A stretch of 64,000 nucleotides of DNA, from contig CM066043.1 in assembly GCA_033557465.1 (NCBI GenBank), forward strand, positions 111,590,278 to 111,654,277, in the 5' to 3' direction. Below are positions 41,788 to 51,986 of the stretch, in pieces; positions within the stretch are counted from its first letter, which is position 1; every line of letters starts with the position of its first letter. Origin of the DNA: Ichthyophis bannanicus (taxonomy: Eukaryota > Chordata > Amphibia > Gymnophiona > Ichthyophiidae). The position numbers were made by a program, and so were the translations under genes. The notes beneath the pieces are model-generated. The model saw nothing but the letters and a program-made list of their open reading frames with translations, made no database searches and was not told where the DNA came from.

Positions 41788-42918
41788 ATGACGCTTGAAT
41801 CGCAAGACGTGTTTAAGTGGATGGCAACGCAATTTGAACGCCAAAGGGACTTGTCTTTAGAGGCACAAGAGAGAGCAGTCGCGAGCGTCCAAGCTCAACA
41901 GAAACCACTTCTGGAACTGATGGAGGCGTGGTTGACAGACCAGAGGAAGCGAACTGAGCCACCAGCAACTCCACCAGGTTCCACCACTCCAGCTTCTTTA
42001 AGTGCTGTTGGTTTACAAACAGGAGCAATGTTTAATTTTGGTCAGCTCACGGACAGAGATGACATTGATGATTACATTGAAAGTTTTGAGAGGGTCGCCC
42101 ATCTTAGTGCCTGGCCTAAGGAGCACTGGGCCATACGCTTTGCGGCATCCCTTACTGGGGAAACTTTGGCCGCCTATCGAGCCATGCCACCCATGCTCGC
42201 AGGAAGCTACGATGAGCTCAAGAGGGCAGTGAGAGAAAGGTTAGGGCTCACTCCATTAGTTTACCACAACCGTTTGAGAGCGGTGAAACTAAGGCCAAAT
42301 GAGACCCCTAAAGCCCTGTGTCATAGAATTCACAGTTTGGTAAATAAATGGTTAACTCCGGAAGGGAGATCTGTAGAATCTATTTTGGATAGTTTAGTCT
42401 TAGAACAATATATGAATGCTTTACCTAGTGAGATCCGCACCTTCCTGATCCTACAAAACTGTAAAACCCCGCAAGAAGCTGTTACGCTCTCCGAACGTTT
42501 TATGGAGGCGGAATTAACTGCCCAGGAAAGTAACAGTGCTTCAAAGGGGGCAGCATATAGCGTATCAGAAAGGAGGTGGAGGATAAAGGATGAGCCTGTA
42601 AGAATGTGTATGCCAGTATTGAAAACTTCTGTAAACAAAAGAAGATGTTTTAAATGCGGTAAGGAGGGACATCTTCAGAAAAATTGTTTTGTAAAGACTG
42701 CACTGATAGCAGAAAATCCTCAAAAGAAGAGAGAGGGTTTTCTACTCTCAGTAGAGGTGCAAGGAATTGCAACCCTAGCATTGTTGGACTCGGGGGCTGA
42801 GCAGAGCATGCTCTCAAAAGAGCTCTGGCAGCAGATCGAGGCCAAAGGTAATGGAGAAGTAATTCAGCCTGTGAGCACAGTAAAAATCCGTTGTATTCAT
42901 GGGGGTACGTCAATAGAG
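41788..42918 (+). pseudogene. Gypsy gag with SCAN-like capsid region, zinc knuckle and start of protease
   Basis: The frame opens at ATG 41788. A helical N-terminus is followed by a capsid region with FGQLTDRDDIDDYIESFERV and AAYRAMPPM. A SCAN-like part comes next (about residues 150-245): LVYHNRLRAVKLRPNETPKA, NKWLTPEGRSVESILDSLVL, EQYMNALPSEIRTFL. The SCAN domain of vertebrate zinc-finger proteins is known to derive from gag of Gmr1-like elements. Then a CCHC zinc knuckle (CFKCGKEGHLQKNC), and the aspartic protease begins with LALLDSGAEQSML (catalytic DSG). gag and pro share one frame. DIRS C interrupts after residue Glu at 42916-42918; the frame resumes at 48782. Confidence 0.85.
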
Positions 42919-43275
42919 TAGTTACTCACCTGTAACAGGTGTTCTCCAGGAGCAGCAGGAATCAGTCCTCACATATGGGTGACGTCGGCGCCGACGGAGC
43001 CCTCGCGGAGCAATTTCCCCAGCTTTCAAAGAAAGCCTTTGGGAATTGCAGCGCGCATGCGCGGTCCCCTTCCCGCCCAAGGGTGCCATCTTGCTCAGTC
43101 TGATGACATAGCTAAAAGACAGCAAACAAATTAGCAAAAACAAAATGATAGGACTGCAACTCCAAGGGGAGGAGGGAGGTTGTGAGGACTGATTCCTGCT
43201 GCTCCTGGAGAACACCTGTTACAGGTGAGTAACTACTCTTTCTCCAGGACCAAGCAGGAAGTCAGTCCTCACATA
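42915..43275 (-). repeat. DIRS C 3' inverted terminal repeat and internal complementary region
   Basis: The 52-nt arms 42921-42972 and 43182-43233 are reverse complements (one base, ATAT against GTGA region, differs outside the arms). 43234-43275 is complementary to the right end of the element. Same arrangement as DIRS B. Confidence 0.9.
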
Positions 43276-43417
43276 TGGGACTCCCAAGCTTAAGGCTACC
43301 GGAGACCTCAAGCACAAAAATGAGCTCCCTCTAGCTCAGCAGAATAGAAGGAAGGAATCTTCTCTGAAAACGCACCCGACCGGTAGCCCAACACCAGGGC
43401 CGGAGGGTAGGAGTTCC

Positions 43418-44614
43418 CTAAACCTCAAAGAGATTATGGAGGACTGCCTGACCGAAAGCACTGTCCCTGCGGGACTCCCTCTCCAGGCAGTAATGTGCCG
43501 CAAAAGTCTGGCTTGAAGACCAAGTAGCGGCCCGGCAGATGTCTGCCAACGGAACAGAGCGGAGGTGTGCCACTGACGCAGCCTTCGCCCTAACACGATG
43601 AGCCGTGACTCGACCCTCCAACGAGAGGCCGGCTGCCCCATAAGCCCAGGCGATACAGTCATCTACCCAGGTGGACAAGGTACGCTTGGAGACAGGGAGC
43701 CCCAAGTTATTGGGGTCAAAAGAAACGAAGAGCTGAACAGCCCTCCTATGCTCCCGCGTACGGTCAAGGTAGAAGGACAATGCCCTTCTACAGTCCAGGG
43801 TATGCAGGACCATTTCAGCCCGGCTGGAGTGCGGCCTGGGAAAGAAGGTCGGAAGAACTACCTCCTGGTTGAGATGAAAAGGAGAAACCACTTTTGGAAG
43901 AAACTTAGGGTGAGTCCGTAAGACCACCCTATTCCTATAGAACCTAGTGTAAGGAGGATCAGACACTAGGGCCTGCAGTTCACTAACACGCCTAGCAGAG
44001 GTAAGGGCTACCAAGAACAAGGTTTTCCAAGAAAGAAAACGAAGAGGGCAGGTAGCCATAGGTTCAAAGGGCGGACAGGTAATCCGCTGCAAGACCACAT
44101 TCAGATCCCATTCAGGGGCTTGTGGACGCAAAGGAGGCTTAAGCAGAAGGAGGCCTCGGAGAAAACGAGCCACCAAAGGGTGGTTGGACAGAGGCCTGCC
44201 ATCTACCGGTGCGTGATGTGCAGAGAGAGCACTGAGGTGGACTCTGACAGAGTTGGACTTAAGGCCCAGATTGGAGAGGTAAAGCAAATATTGCAAGACC
44301 ACTGTCACCAAGCAGGAGAAGGGATTCTCAGACTGCTGAGCACACCACACGGAGAAGCGACGCCACTTAAGAGCGTAGGACTTCCGGGTGGAGGGCCGCC
44401 TGGAGGCCAAGACGACCTCTTCCACCTCCCGAAGCAGCAGGAGGGGAGCAAGGACTACCCTTTCAGCAGCCAGGCCATCAGATGAAGGGACCGGAGGTTG
44501 GGGTGTAGGAGAGACCCGTGGTCCTGTGTCAGGAGATCGGGTTGAAACCCCAGAGGAAGAGGAGTGTCCACCGCCAGCTGCATTAGAAGCAGGAACCAAG
44601 GTTGCCTCGGCCAT
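43418..44614 (-). CDS. DIRS C tyrosine recombinase, catalytic residues intact
   Basis: An open frame of 398 residues runs from the ATG at 44614-44612 to the stop at 43418. Core-binding part: RRPSTRKSYALKWRRFSVWC and LGLKSNSVRVHLSALSAHH. Catalytic part: TSARRVSELQAL (Arg), TAHRVRAKAAS (His-x-x-Arg), AATWSS and FAAHYCLERESR (Tyr nucleophile). All R-H-R-Y positions are present. The start overlaps ORF2 by about 160 nt. This would insert the circular element DNA; it is the best-preserved recombinase wholly inside the window. Confidence 0.88.
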   Translation of the reverse strand: MAEATLVPASNAAGGGHSSSSGVSTRSPDTGPRVSPTPQPPVPSSDGLAAERVVLAPLLLLREVEEVVLASRRPSTRKSYALKWRRFSVWCAQQSENPFSCLVTVVLQYLLYLSNLGLKSNSVRVHLSALSAHHAPVDGRPLSNHPLVARFLRGLLLLKPPLRPQAPEWDLNVVLQRITCPPFEPMATCPLRFLSWKTLFLVALTSARRVSELQALVSDPPYTRFYRNRVVLRTHPKFLPKVVSPFHLNQEVVLPTFFPRPHSSRAEMVLHTLDCRRALSFYLDRTREHRRAVQLFVSFDPNNLGLPVSKRTLSTWVDDCIAWAYGAAGLSLEGRVTAHRVRAKAASVAHLRSVPLADICRAATWSSSQTFAAHYCLERESRRDSAFGQAVLHNLFEV

Positions 44615-46438
44615 CGGGGAGCCACTAGGATCATCGATGCTTTGTCCCAGAGAACTTTGAAGAGCGTTCGAGACACCAGCGGCACGGGAGGAAAGGCATA
44701 CAAGAGGCCTGTGGACCATGGAATCAGAAAAGCATCCGGTGCTACTCTGAGAGGATGCGGTTGTCGAGAGCAGAATCTGGGTAGTTGCCGGTTCAGAGGA
44801 CTGGCAAACAGATCCATGGTGGGGAGTCCCCACTTGAGAAAGATCTGCTGAACCACTAATGGATGTAATCTCCAATCGTGTGGTTGGAGGATCCTGCTTA
44901 GTTTGTCTGCCAGGTAATTTTCCTGACCTGGGAGATAGACCGCTTTGAGGAGTATGCCGTGGCCGACTGCCCAAGAGCACAGCTGTCGTGCCTCCTGACA
45001 GAGAAGGAAGGAGCCTGTGCCTCCTTGTTTGTTCACGTAGAACACTGCTACTTGATTGTCCGTCTGGACCAGTACAGACCGGTGAGAAGTGAGGTGGGAG
45101 AAGGCTCTCAGAGCTAGGCGGATGGCTCTGAGCTCCAGGAAGTTTATCTGCTGCGCAGACTCCCAAGGAGTCCAGAGGCCTTGAGTACATGTCAATTGGC
45201 AATGTGCTCCCCATCCCAGGAGAGAAGCATCGGTTGTTAGTACCTGAGAAGGAGGAGGAGATTGAAAATCCACTCCCAGCACTAGGTTTGGCAGATGAAG
45301 CCACCACCGCAGAGAAGAGACCAGCAGGTCCGAGACTTGTACTGAGTCCGTCAGGCTCCCCGTGGCCTGATGCCATTGAGTGCGAAGGCACCACTGGGCA
45401 GGTCGCATGTTTAGGCGGGCATTGGGGGTCACATGGACCGTGGAAGCCATATGGCCGAGCAGTCTCAGAAATTGCCTGGCAGAGACCAGGGAATTGCTGC
45501 GAAAGTGGCTGGCGAGATTCATGAGCCTGTGGGCCCTGTCCAGAGGCAGGAAGGCCCGCGCCTGAAGAGTGCTTAACCTTGCGCCGATGAATTCGAGATC
45601 TTGAGAGGGGAGCAAAGTGGACTTTGCGGAGTTTATGACAAAGCCCAAGTGCTGGAGCAGGGGACACAGTGCGATGAGTGGCTTGAGTGGCTTCTTGGGA
45701 AGACTGGGCCCGGATGAGCCAGTTGTCCAGGTATGGAAACACAAAAAGGCCTTGAAGTCTGAGATAGGCCGCCACCACTACCAGGCATTTGGTGAAAACC
45801 CGTGGGGCGGAGGATAGGCCAAAGGGCAGGACCCTGTACTGGTAATGATTTCCTCCCACAACAAATCTGAGATATTGCCTGTGGTCTGGATGAATAAGGA
45901 TGTGTGTATAGGCATCCTTTAGATCTAAGGAGCATAGCCAGTCTCCCCGCTGGAGGTAGGGCAGCAGGATTCCAAGGGAAAGCATCTTGAACTTTTCCCT
46001 TGCCAGGAACTTGTTGAGGTTTCGCAAGTCCAGGATGGGTCTGAGGCCTCCTGTTCTTTTTGGTATCAGAAAGTACCTGGAATAAAAGCCGTGACCTCTC
46101 AGGTGGTGGGGCACCGGTTCCACAGCCTGTTCCTGAAGAAGACTTGCCAACTCCTGAAGGAGTAAGTCCCCGTGCAGAGGGAGTCTTGGAGGATCCCCTG
46201 GAAAGTAGGAGGGAGGTACCTGGTGAAAGTGCAGAAGATAGCCTTTCTGAACTATATGAAGTACCCAGGTATCTGATGTGATGGCTGACCACCTGTGGGC
46301 AAAGTGGACCAGCCGGCCTCCTGTGCTTAGAGAAACCAGCTGAGGGGAAGAGGCTATGCTGATGGAGTCAAAAACCCCCACCCTGCTGAGCAGGGGCCGG
46401 TGTAGTGGGCTTGGGGGCCTGCTGCCTACGGGACCCAT
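44455..46438 (-). pseudogene. DIRS C reverse transcriptase-RNase H with C-terminal extension
   Basis: RT N-terminal half (46438-45660): FYSRYFLIPKRTGGLRPILD, LCSLDLKDAYTHILIHPDHR, VLPFGLSSAPRVFTKCLVVV, VFPYLDNWLIRAQ. The YLDD box has become YLDN, losing a metal-binding Asp. One extra base in the C4 run at about 45658-45662 shifts the frame; RNase H (LTTDASLLGWGAHC, NFLELRAIRLALRAF, QTDNQVAVFYVNKQGG) and the extension (MDLFASPLNRQLPRF, LLYAFPPVPL, APRWPRQPWF) follow in the other frame to a stop at 44455. Inactive on two counts. Confidence 0.88.
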
Positions 46439-48373
46439 TACCCCGTCCCTTGGCCTGCTGACCCTTTTGGGGAGCTGCTGAGGTTTGATACTGAGGGTAG
46501 TATTTATTTATTTAATTTATTTATTTATTTATTTATTTTATTTAACTGCATTTATATCCCGCTTTTCACCGGGTATTTATAGGCAGCCGCCTTCCTCGGG
46601 TAAAAGGGCTTTTTCCCCGAGCCCTTCTTCTTCTGAGAAGGGACAGAGGTTTTTCTGGACAGCCTAGTTCTGGTCAGAGTCTCGGTCTCGATTTGTGCAG
46701 CCCTTTCAGCCATGGGTTTGCCAAAGAGGTTTTCACCTCTGCAGGGGACATCGACCAACTTGTCCTGGACCCATGGCTCGAGGTCGGATGACTGAAGCCA
46801 AGCCTGTCGGCGGGCACCGATGCCGGCTCCGGCTACTCGAGCCGATGCTTCAAAGCCATCGTAGGCTGCCCGAGAGATAAACTTCGAGCACTCTCGAATC
46901 CCAGTGGACAAGGCTTGGAACCTCTGCAAAGGTTCCTCAGAGAGACCAGCCGAGAACCCGGCAATTTCCTTTGCCAGATCTCGGAGATACATGCCCATAT
47001 AGAGTTGGTAGGTCTGGACTCGACAAGCAAGCATAGAGCCCTGGAAACACTTTCTACCGAGGGCTTCCAGGCTCCGGGCCTCCCTGCCGGGAGGCACCGA
47101 GGAGTGCATTTTTTGACTCTTGAGTCTATGCATGGCCGATTCCACCACCATGGAATGGTGCGGTAGTTGTGCCTTTTTGGAAGCCGGGGCTCTTGCGGAC
47201 TCGATAAATGGAATCGACCCGCTTGCTTAACACCGGCGCCAACGCCGGGTTCTCCCACATGCGGAAGAGAAGTCGTTCCAGCATCGGAGGAACCGGTACA
47301 GTAAAGGCCTCCTTCGGGGGAGAATCATACTGGAGGGTATCGAGCTCCTCGGCTCGAGGCTCCTCCTCGGGATCCGCGGGGAATGCCAAGGCCTTGGCCA
47401 TATCCCGCACGAAATCCGAGAACCGGGTGTCCTCCGGGGGGGACCGTCTCCGAGGTTCAGACTCGGGAGAGTCAGAGGGTACACACCGAGTCCGAAAACT
47501 ACCAGGGGACTCTTCGTCCTCCGATTCCCTGTCGGACTCCGCGGAGGAGGATTCGAGTGGCTCCAGTCGGGCGGGCACCGATGCCCTCTGCTCCAACGCC
47601 GAAGGAGTCGGCGTCGACGACCTCGGTCCCGAACGGGAGGCCGAGGGAGACCGCGACCGAGGATCGACTCGAGCTCGGATGGACTCGAGGATCGGCTCGG
47701 TCTCCGGGGTCGACTTGGACGTCGACGTCCCGGTGGCCGGGGCAGACGCATTGGCAAGGCCAGTGATCAATGCCCGCTGCTGGTCCATGAAGGCAGCTAA
47801 ACTGCTCTCCGAGGCCGTCAACCTGAGTCCAAGCTCAGGAGACCCAGCAGCCCCTGACTCGGGCCCCGACGGCGTCGGGCCCGACGTCAGCTCCTTCGGA
47901 GGCGAGTCCACGAGGACCACAGTACTCACGTGTCCAGGCGACTCTATCTCGAGACGAGGATGTTTCGAAGGCCTCTCCGACTCCGAGGACCCGGGACGGC
48001 TGTCGGGGCTATGCGACCTGGCCCTCGAGGAACCAGGAGCGTCCACCGACGCCGCCCTCGCGGGTTTTTTCTTCCTATGATGTTCCCGGGTAGGAGACCC
48101 CCGCTCAGAGGAACTCCGACAATGCTCAGGACCGGAGTCCCGGGACGTCGAAGCCTCTGACGAGGTCCGGGCTCGGCCGGACGCGGAGTCAGAGAAGATT
48201 CGTTCTCGCTGATGCTGCTGACTCCTCAACGCTTTTGAGGACATTTTGCCACACGGACCACAGATCATCGGGTCATGATCGGGTCCGAGGCAGCGGAGGC
48301 AGCAGTCGTGTGTGTCGGTAACAGACATGAGTTTCTTACAGCGATCACACTTCTTAAACCCGCTGGCAGCCAT
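46368..48373 (-). pseudogene. DIRS C gag-like protein
   Basis: It starts MAASGFKKCDRCKKLMS at 48373 with a Cys/His cluster (CDRC, CLRCLG, CGPCGK). A 300-residue Ser/Arg/Pro-rich region follows, then FSDFVRDMAKALAFP and PPMLERLLFRMWENP. An extra T at 47174-47178 shifts the frame; the domain continues (MVVESAMHRLKSQKMHSS, LGRKCFQGSMLACRVQTYQL, SRAAYDGFEASARVAGAGIG). The SINE tail breaks it again near 46573. The last part, Gln/Gly-rich and ending GGGF, stops at 46368. It precedes and overlaps the RT start. Confidence 0.82.
46508..46572 (-). mobile_element. 5'-truncated SINE or LINE tail in DIRS C
   Basis: TTAT-type repeats and AACTGCATTTATATCCCGC then TTTTCACCGG are the reverse complement of the tail of the SINE at 16182-16479. 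GTATTTAT at 46500-46507 and 46573-46580 is the target duplication. Only about 65 bp of the element inserted. Confidence 0.85.
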
Positions 48374-48609
48374 CAAGGGAAAAAGGGCCCCTGCGAGGTC
48401 AAAAGACAGGGCTGCCAGTGAAAAGGAAAAAAATGGCGCGAACGCTTGTCACGAAGGACAAAAAACCGAAAAATAAAGAAATGGACCCGATACCGGCGTA
48501 GCGGGTCCGGGCGGGAAAAAGAATCCGGCGTCAAACCGAAAAAGAATAAATAATAAGAGAGAAAATCAACTTTTTCAGCGGTGAATACAAACAGCGTCTG
48601 TAGGGCTCC

Positions 48610-48783
48610 GCGGAAGAAAGAAGACTGAGCAAGATGGCACCCTTGGGCGGGAAGGGGACCGCGCATGCGCGCTGCAATTCCCAAAGGCTTTCTTTGAAAG
48701 CTGGGGAAATTGCTCCGCGAGGGCTCCGTCTGCGCCAACGTCACCCATATGTGAGGACTGACTTCCTGCTTGGTCCTGGAGAA
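48610..48783 (-). promoter_or_regulatory. DIRS C 5' terminus with promoter-like motifs
   Basis: It carries the same set as copy B: YY1-like GCCATCTTG and E2F-like TTCCCGCCC (about 48630-48652), NRF1-like GCGCATGCGCGC (about 48660-48671) and a CRE-like site weakened to TGACGTT (48736-48742). It ends TCCTGGAGAA. Confidence 0.5.
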
Positions 48784-49500
48784 CTATCCTGTTTATAGTA
48801 TCCAAGTAAAAGGGTTGGGGGCAAACAGAATTATTCCCTTAGCGGTCGTACCTAGGCTGCCTCATACAGTAATTTTGGGGAGAGACTGGCCACAGTTCCA
48901 TAAGGGGCTAGAGCAAGGATTGCACAGGAGAGAAGATCCTCAGTCTGGAAAATCCCAAGTGGAGGCTCGAGTTCAAACAGCCGAGAAAGTAAGGTTGATT
49001 CCTCGCCCCTTATTTGCCTCAGCCAGTAAGCAAGAGCGGAAGAATGAAACTCAAAAGGAAGAGTCTGCAGGAAAACCCAAGTTTGTACTAAGGTACTGCA
49101 AAATGAGCCCTAGTGCTCAAGACCCCAGGAGAGCCTCACCTAACGCTGCGGGATTTGACCTCTGCAGCGCCGAAGACATAATAGTCCCAGGACGCGGGAA
49201 AGCTCTGGTGGATACGGCACTGTAGCTAGAGTTGCCGGCGGGCTGTTACGGACGCATAGCTCCCCGCTCCGGCCTGGCTCTAAAACATTTCATAGACATT
49301 GGAGCTGGCGTCATAGACCCGGACTTCAGGGGCTTTATAAAAGTACTTATCTTCAATTTTGGAAGAGAGAATTTTAAGATAGTTACTGGGGATCGAATAG
49401 CACAGCTAATTTGGGAGAGGATAGGTCTTCCCCCTCTGGAAGAGGTATCTGCCCTATCAACGACAACCCACGGAACAAAAGGTTTTGGATCTACAGGGGG
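48782..49500 (+). pseudogene. Gypsy protease C-terminus and dUTPase domain
   Basis: The protease continues with YPVYSIQVKGLGANRIIPLA and HTVILGRDWP. After a charged linker of about 60 residues comes a trimeric-type dUTPase. Motif 1 is AAGFDLCSAEDIIVP, motif 2 [12 protein letters not shown], motif 3 [18 protein letters not shown] (the usual Tyr of the YRG is Phe), motif 4 TGDRIAQLI and motif 5 GTKGFGSTG, ending near 49500. One in-frame TAG at 49223-49225 breaks it between motifs 1 and 2. dUTPase hydrolyses dUTP and limits uracil in cDNA. Retroviral dUTPases are known; in a Ty3/Gypsy pol, between protease and RT, this is unusual to my knowledge. Confidence 0.88.
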
Positions 49501-49599
49501 TACCAGTCTTCAAGGGTTATCAGCATCCGTGGAGGAGGAGATGGAAGAGGACCTCGGGGCCCAACTGGCCGAATGCAAGGGGAACTATCGCTATTTGGT

Positions 49600-50524
49600 T
49601 CACTCACGGTGCTCCTTCCCCTTCACTGGCCCCCTCTTTTTCTGGCTCCTCTGTGCCTCTGGTCTCCACTTTCCGGTACCTTGGTGTACACTTCGACTCC
49701 GATCTGTCCTATCATACACACATTTCTCACATTACTAAAACATCCTTTTTCTTCCTTCGTCAGCTCCGCTCTGTTCGTCCCTTTCTCTCCCCCTCTGCAC
49801 TCACTACCCTGGTGCTTTCCCTGGTTATGTCCCGTGTGAATTTTTCCAACTCACTTTTCATTGGTCTCCCCAAATCCCAACTGAATCGCTTGCAACGCAT
49901 CCAAAATACTGCAGCACGCCTCCTTACGCACACCTCTCTCCGCGACCATATTACACCTCAGCTATTTCATCTTCATTGGTTGCCTGTCCCCTTCCGCACC
50001 ACTTTCAAACTATTAACTCTGGTCCATAAAGCCTTCCATGACAGCACCCCCCAGTACCTATCAGATCTCCTCTACTTTCATTCTCCCAGATACACCCCTC
50101 GCTCTTTTCACCTCAACCGTCTCACTTTGCCTTCCCCCTCCCGTGCTCATCTACAATCCACTCGTTCCTCTGCCTTTTTTTTTGCTGGCCCCGCCCTTTG
50201 GAATTCTCTCCCTTCCTCCCTCCGTTTAGAACCCCAATACAATGTCTTTAAGCAAAACCTCAAGACCCACCTGTTTTCCCTAGCGTTTAATCTTCCCTCT
50301 CCTTTTGTGTGACTCTACTATCCTCTCTCCTCCTTCCTTCTGACGCTCCCCCATGTTGTTCTGTCTCGTCCTGCCTCCTCTCTTCTACTATCCTTTTTTA
50401 AAAAAATTGTACATTTCTTTTCCTTCTCGTTGGCCTTTGGCCTTCTTTTACTAAAATTGTTTTAATTGTACACCGCCTTGGTTATTTCAGAAAGGCGGTT
50501 TTTATCAAATAAATAAACATAAAC
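49600..50524 (+). mobile_element. L2-group LINE E, 5'-truncated, between dUTPase and RT
   Basis: The coding part (49626-50312) reads [60 protein letters not shown] and ALWNSLPSSLRLEPQYNVFK, the C-terminal half of an L2-type ORF2 related to L2 B. The 3' region ends AAAGGCGGTTTTTATC and AAATAAATAAACATAAAC at about 50524. The 5' border near 49600 is approximate. Confidence 0.85.
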
Positions 50525-51964
50525 ATAAACCCAGAACCTAGAGTCGATGAGGGGCTCTCGTGGGCACAAAAACAAGAACTCGCACACCTGCTGGCTAGAT
50601 ATAGGGATGTTCTCACGCCTGTACCAGGTGAGACGAAACTAATTGCACATGAGATTATAACGCCTCCCGGCGAAGTAATAAGGCAACGGCCTTACAGACT
50701 GCCAGAGGCAAAGAAGCACGAGGTGATTCGGCAGGTGGGGGAGATGTTGAGCATGGGGATAAATGAGGAGTCCCGGAGCCCCTGGAATAGTCCGATCGTA
50801 TTGGTACCAAAGCCAGACGGTTCCATGCGATTCTGTATAGATTTCAGGAAAGTCAACTCAATATCCCGGTTCGACGCTTACCCCATGCCTCGCATTGAAG
50901 AGCTCCTTGATCGCCTAGGACAAGCCAGATACCTCACAACCCTGGATATGACGAAGGGGTACTGGCAAATCCCACTTACAAGAGAGGCACGTCAGAAAAC
51001 TGCATTCAGTACCCCCGTCGGTCTGTATCAGTTCAAGAGAATGCCCTTTGGCCTGCACGGGGCCGCCGCCACATGCCAGCGACTGATGGACCTGGTGTTG
51101 CGTCCACACCAGGCCTATGCAGTCGCATATATGGACGACGTGGTTATACACAGCAATACATGGACTCAACATTTGCATAGAGTTGAGGCGGTCTTGCAAG
51201 CGATCCGGGACGCGGGCCTCACGCTAAACCCAGCCAAATGCCTATTTGGAGGTCAGGAGGTCAAGTACCTGGGCCATTTGGTGGGCCATGGGGTAGTGAA
51301 GCCTCTCGTCAGTAAGATCGCAAGCGTTCAAGCCTTTCCTAGACCTACAAATAAAAAACAATTGCGCAGTTTTCTAGGTTTGGTGGGTTACTACTGACGG
51401 TTTATCCCACACTTTGCTGAGAAGAGCGCCTCTTTGACGGACATGTTAAAGAAAAATGCGCCTAATCAACTCAAATGGAGCAAAGATGCAGATGGCGCGT
51501 TCGACCTCTTGAAAAAGAAACTCTGTGAGGCACCGGTTCTGAGGGGTGTTGATTTTTCTCAGCCGTTTATAGTACAGACAGATGCCTCTGAGACAGGCCT
51601 TGGCGCTGTCTTGTCACAACAGCATGAAGGCACAGAACACCCAGTATTATTTCTCAGCAGGAAACTAGCACCAGCGGAGAAAAACTACTCAACCATAGAG
51701 CGTGAATGTTTAGCCATTAAGTGGGCTATTGATGCTCTTCGTTTCTATCTCATGGGAAGAAAGTTTATATTGATCACTGACCACGCTCCGTTGAAATGGC
51801 TTAACCAGATGCACAACCATAATTCACGTTTGACGCGCTGGTTCATGGCTCTTCAGGCCTTTGAGTTTCAGGTGGAACATAGAGCGGGCAAACTTCACCA
51901 AAACGCAGACGTGTTGAGCAGTATCATGTGCTGTGCCGGCGATACTAGGCCAGCCCGTGATATC
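50525..51964 (+). pseudogene. Gypsy reverse transcriptase-RNase H
   Basis: The RT opens with an N-terminal segment typical of Ty3/Gypsy (LARYRDVLTPVPGETKLIAH, RQRPYRLPEAKKHEV). Then come SPWNSPIVLVPKPDGSMRFC, TTLDMTKGYWQIPLT (motif A), FKRMPFGLHGAAATCQRLMD (motif B) and AYAVAYMDDVVIHS (YMDD intact). A TGA at 51395-51397 follows LRSFLGLVGYY; after it the frame continues through RNase H: FIVQTDASETGLGAVLSQ, ERECLAIKWAIDALRFYLMG, ITDHAPLKWL, HRAGKLHQNADVLS. RNase H is the last domain: 20 or so residues later come the polypurine tract and LTR, with no integrase. Confidence 0.9.
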
Positions 51965-51966
51965 TT

Positions 51967-51986
51967 AAGGGGGGGGGGGGGGGATC
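51967..51986 (+). other. Polypurine tract
   Basis: AAGG followed by a G run to 51983, then ATC, directly precedes the 3' LTR start. Such a purine tract primes plus-strand DNA. Confidence 0.85.

Larger units (their letters stand above)
42915..48783 (-). mobile_element. DIRS retrotransposon C, full length, inserted in Gypsy protease
   Basis: Both termini and all three ORFs are present in 5.9 kb, minus strand. Left: inverted arms (42921-42972 and 43182-43233) with the internal complementary region. Right: 48615-48783. Gypsy codons ...ATA GAG and AAC TAT... flank it with only a few shared bases (AGAG/GAGAA), fitting DIRS integration without target duplication. A short SINE tail is inserted at 46508-46572. 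Confidence 0.92.

Noticed and set aside
47208..48080. A 290-codon plus-strand frame opposite DIRS C gag
   Set aside because: It is the antisense of a GC-rich Ser/Arg coding region where stop codons are rare on the other strand; the minus strand has the conserved protein. The same holds for frames at 22700-23560, 14807-15311 and 44120-44660.
49085..49500. A processed copy of the host dUTPase gene
   Set aside because: The frame is continuous with the upstream Gypsy protease and there is no poly-A tail or target duplication around it, so I treat it as part of pol; a genome-wide copy check is still needed.
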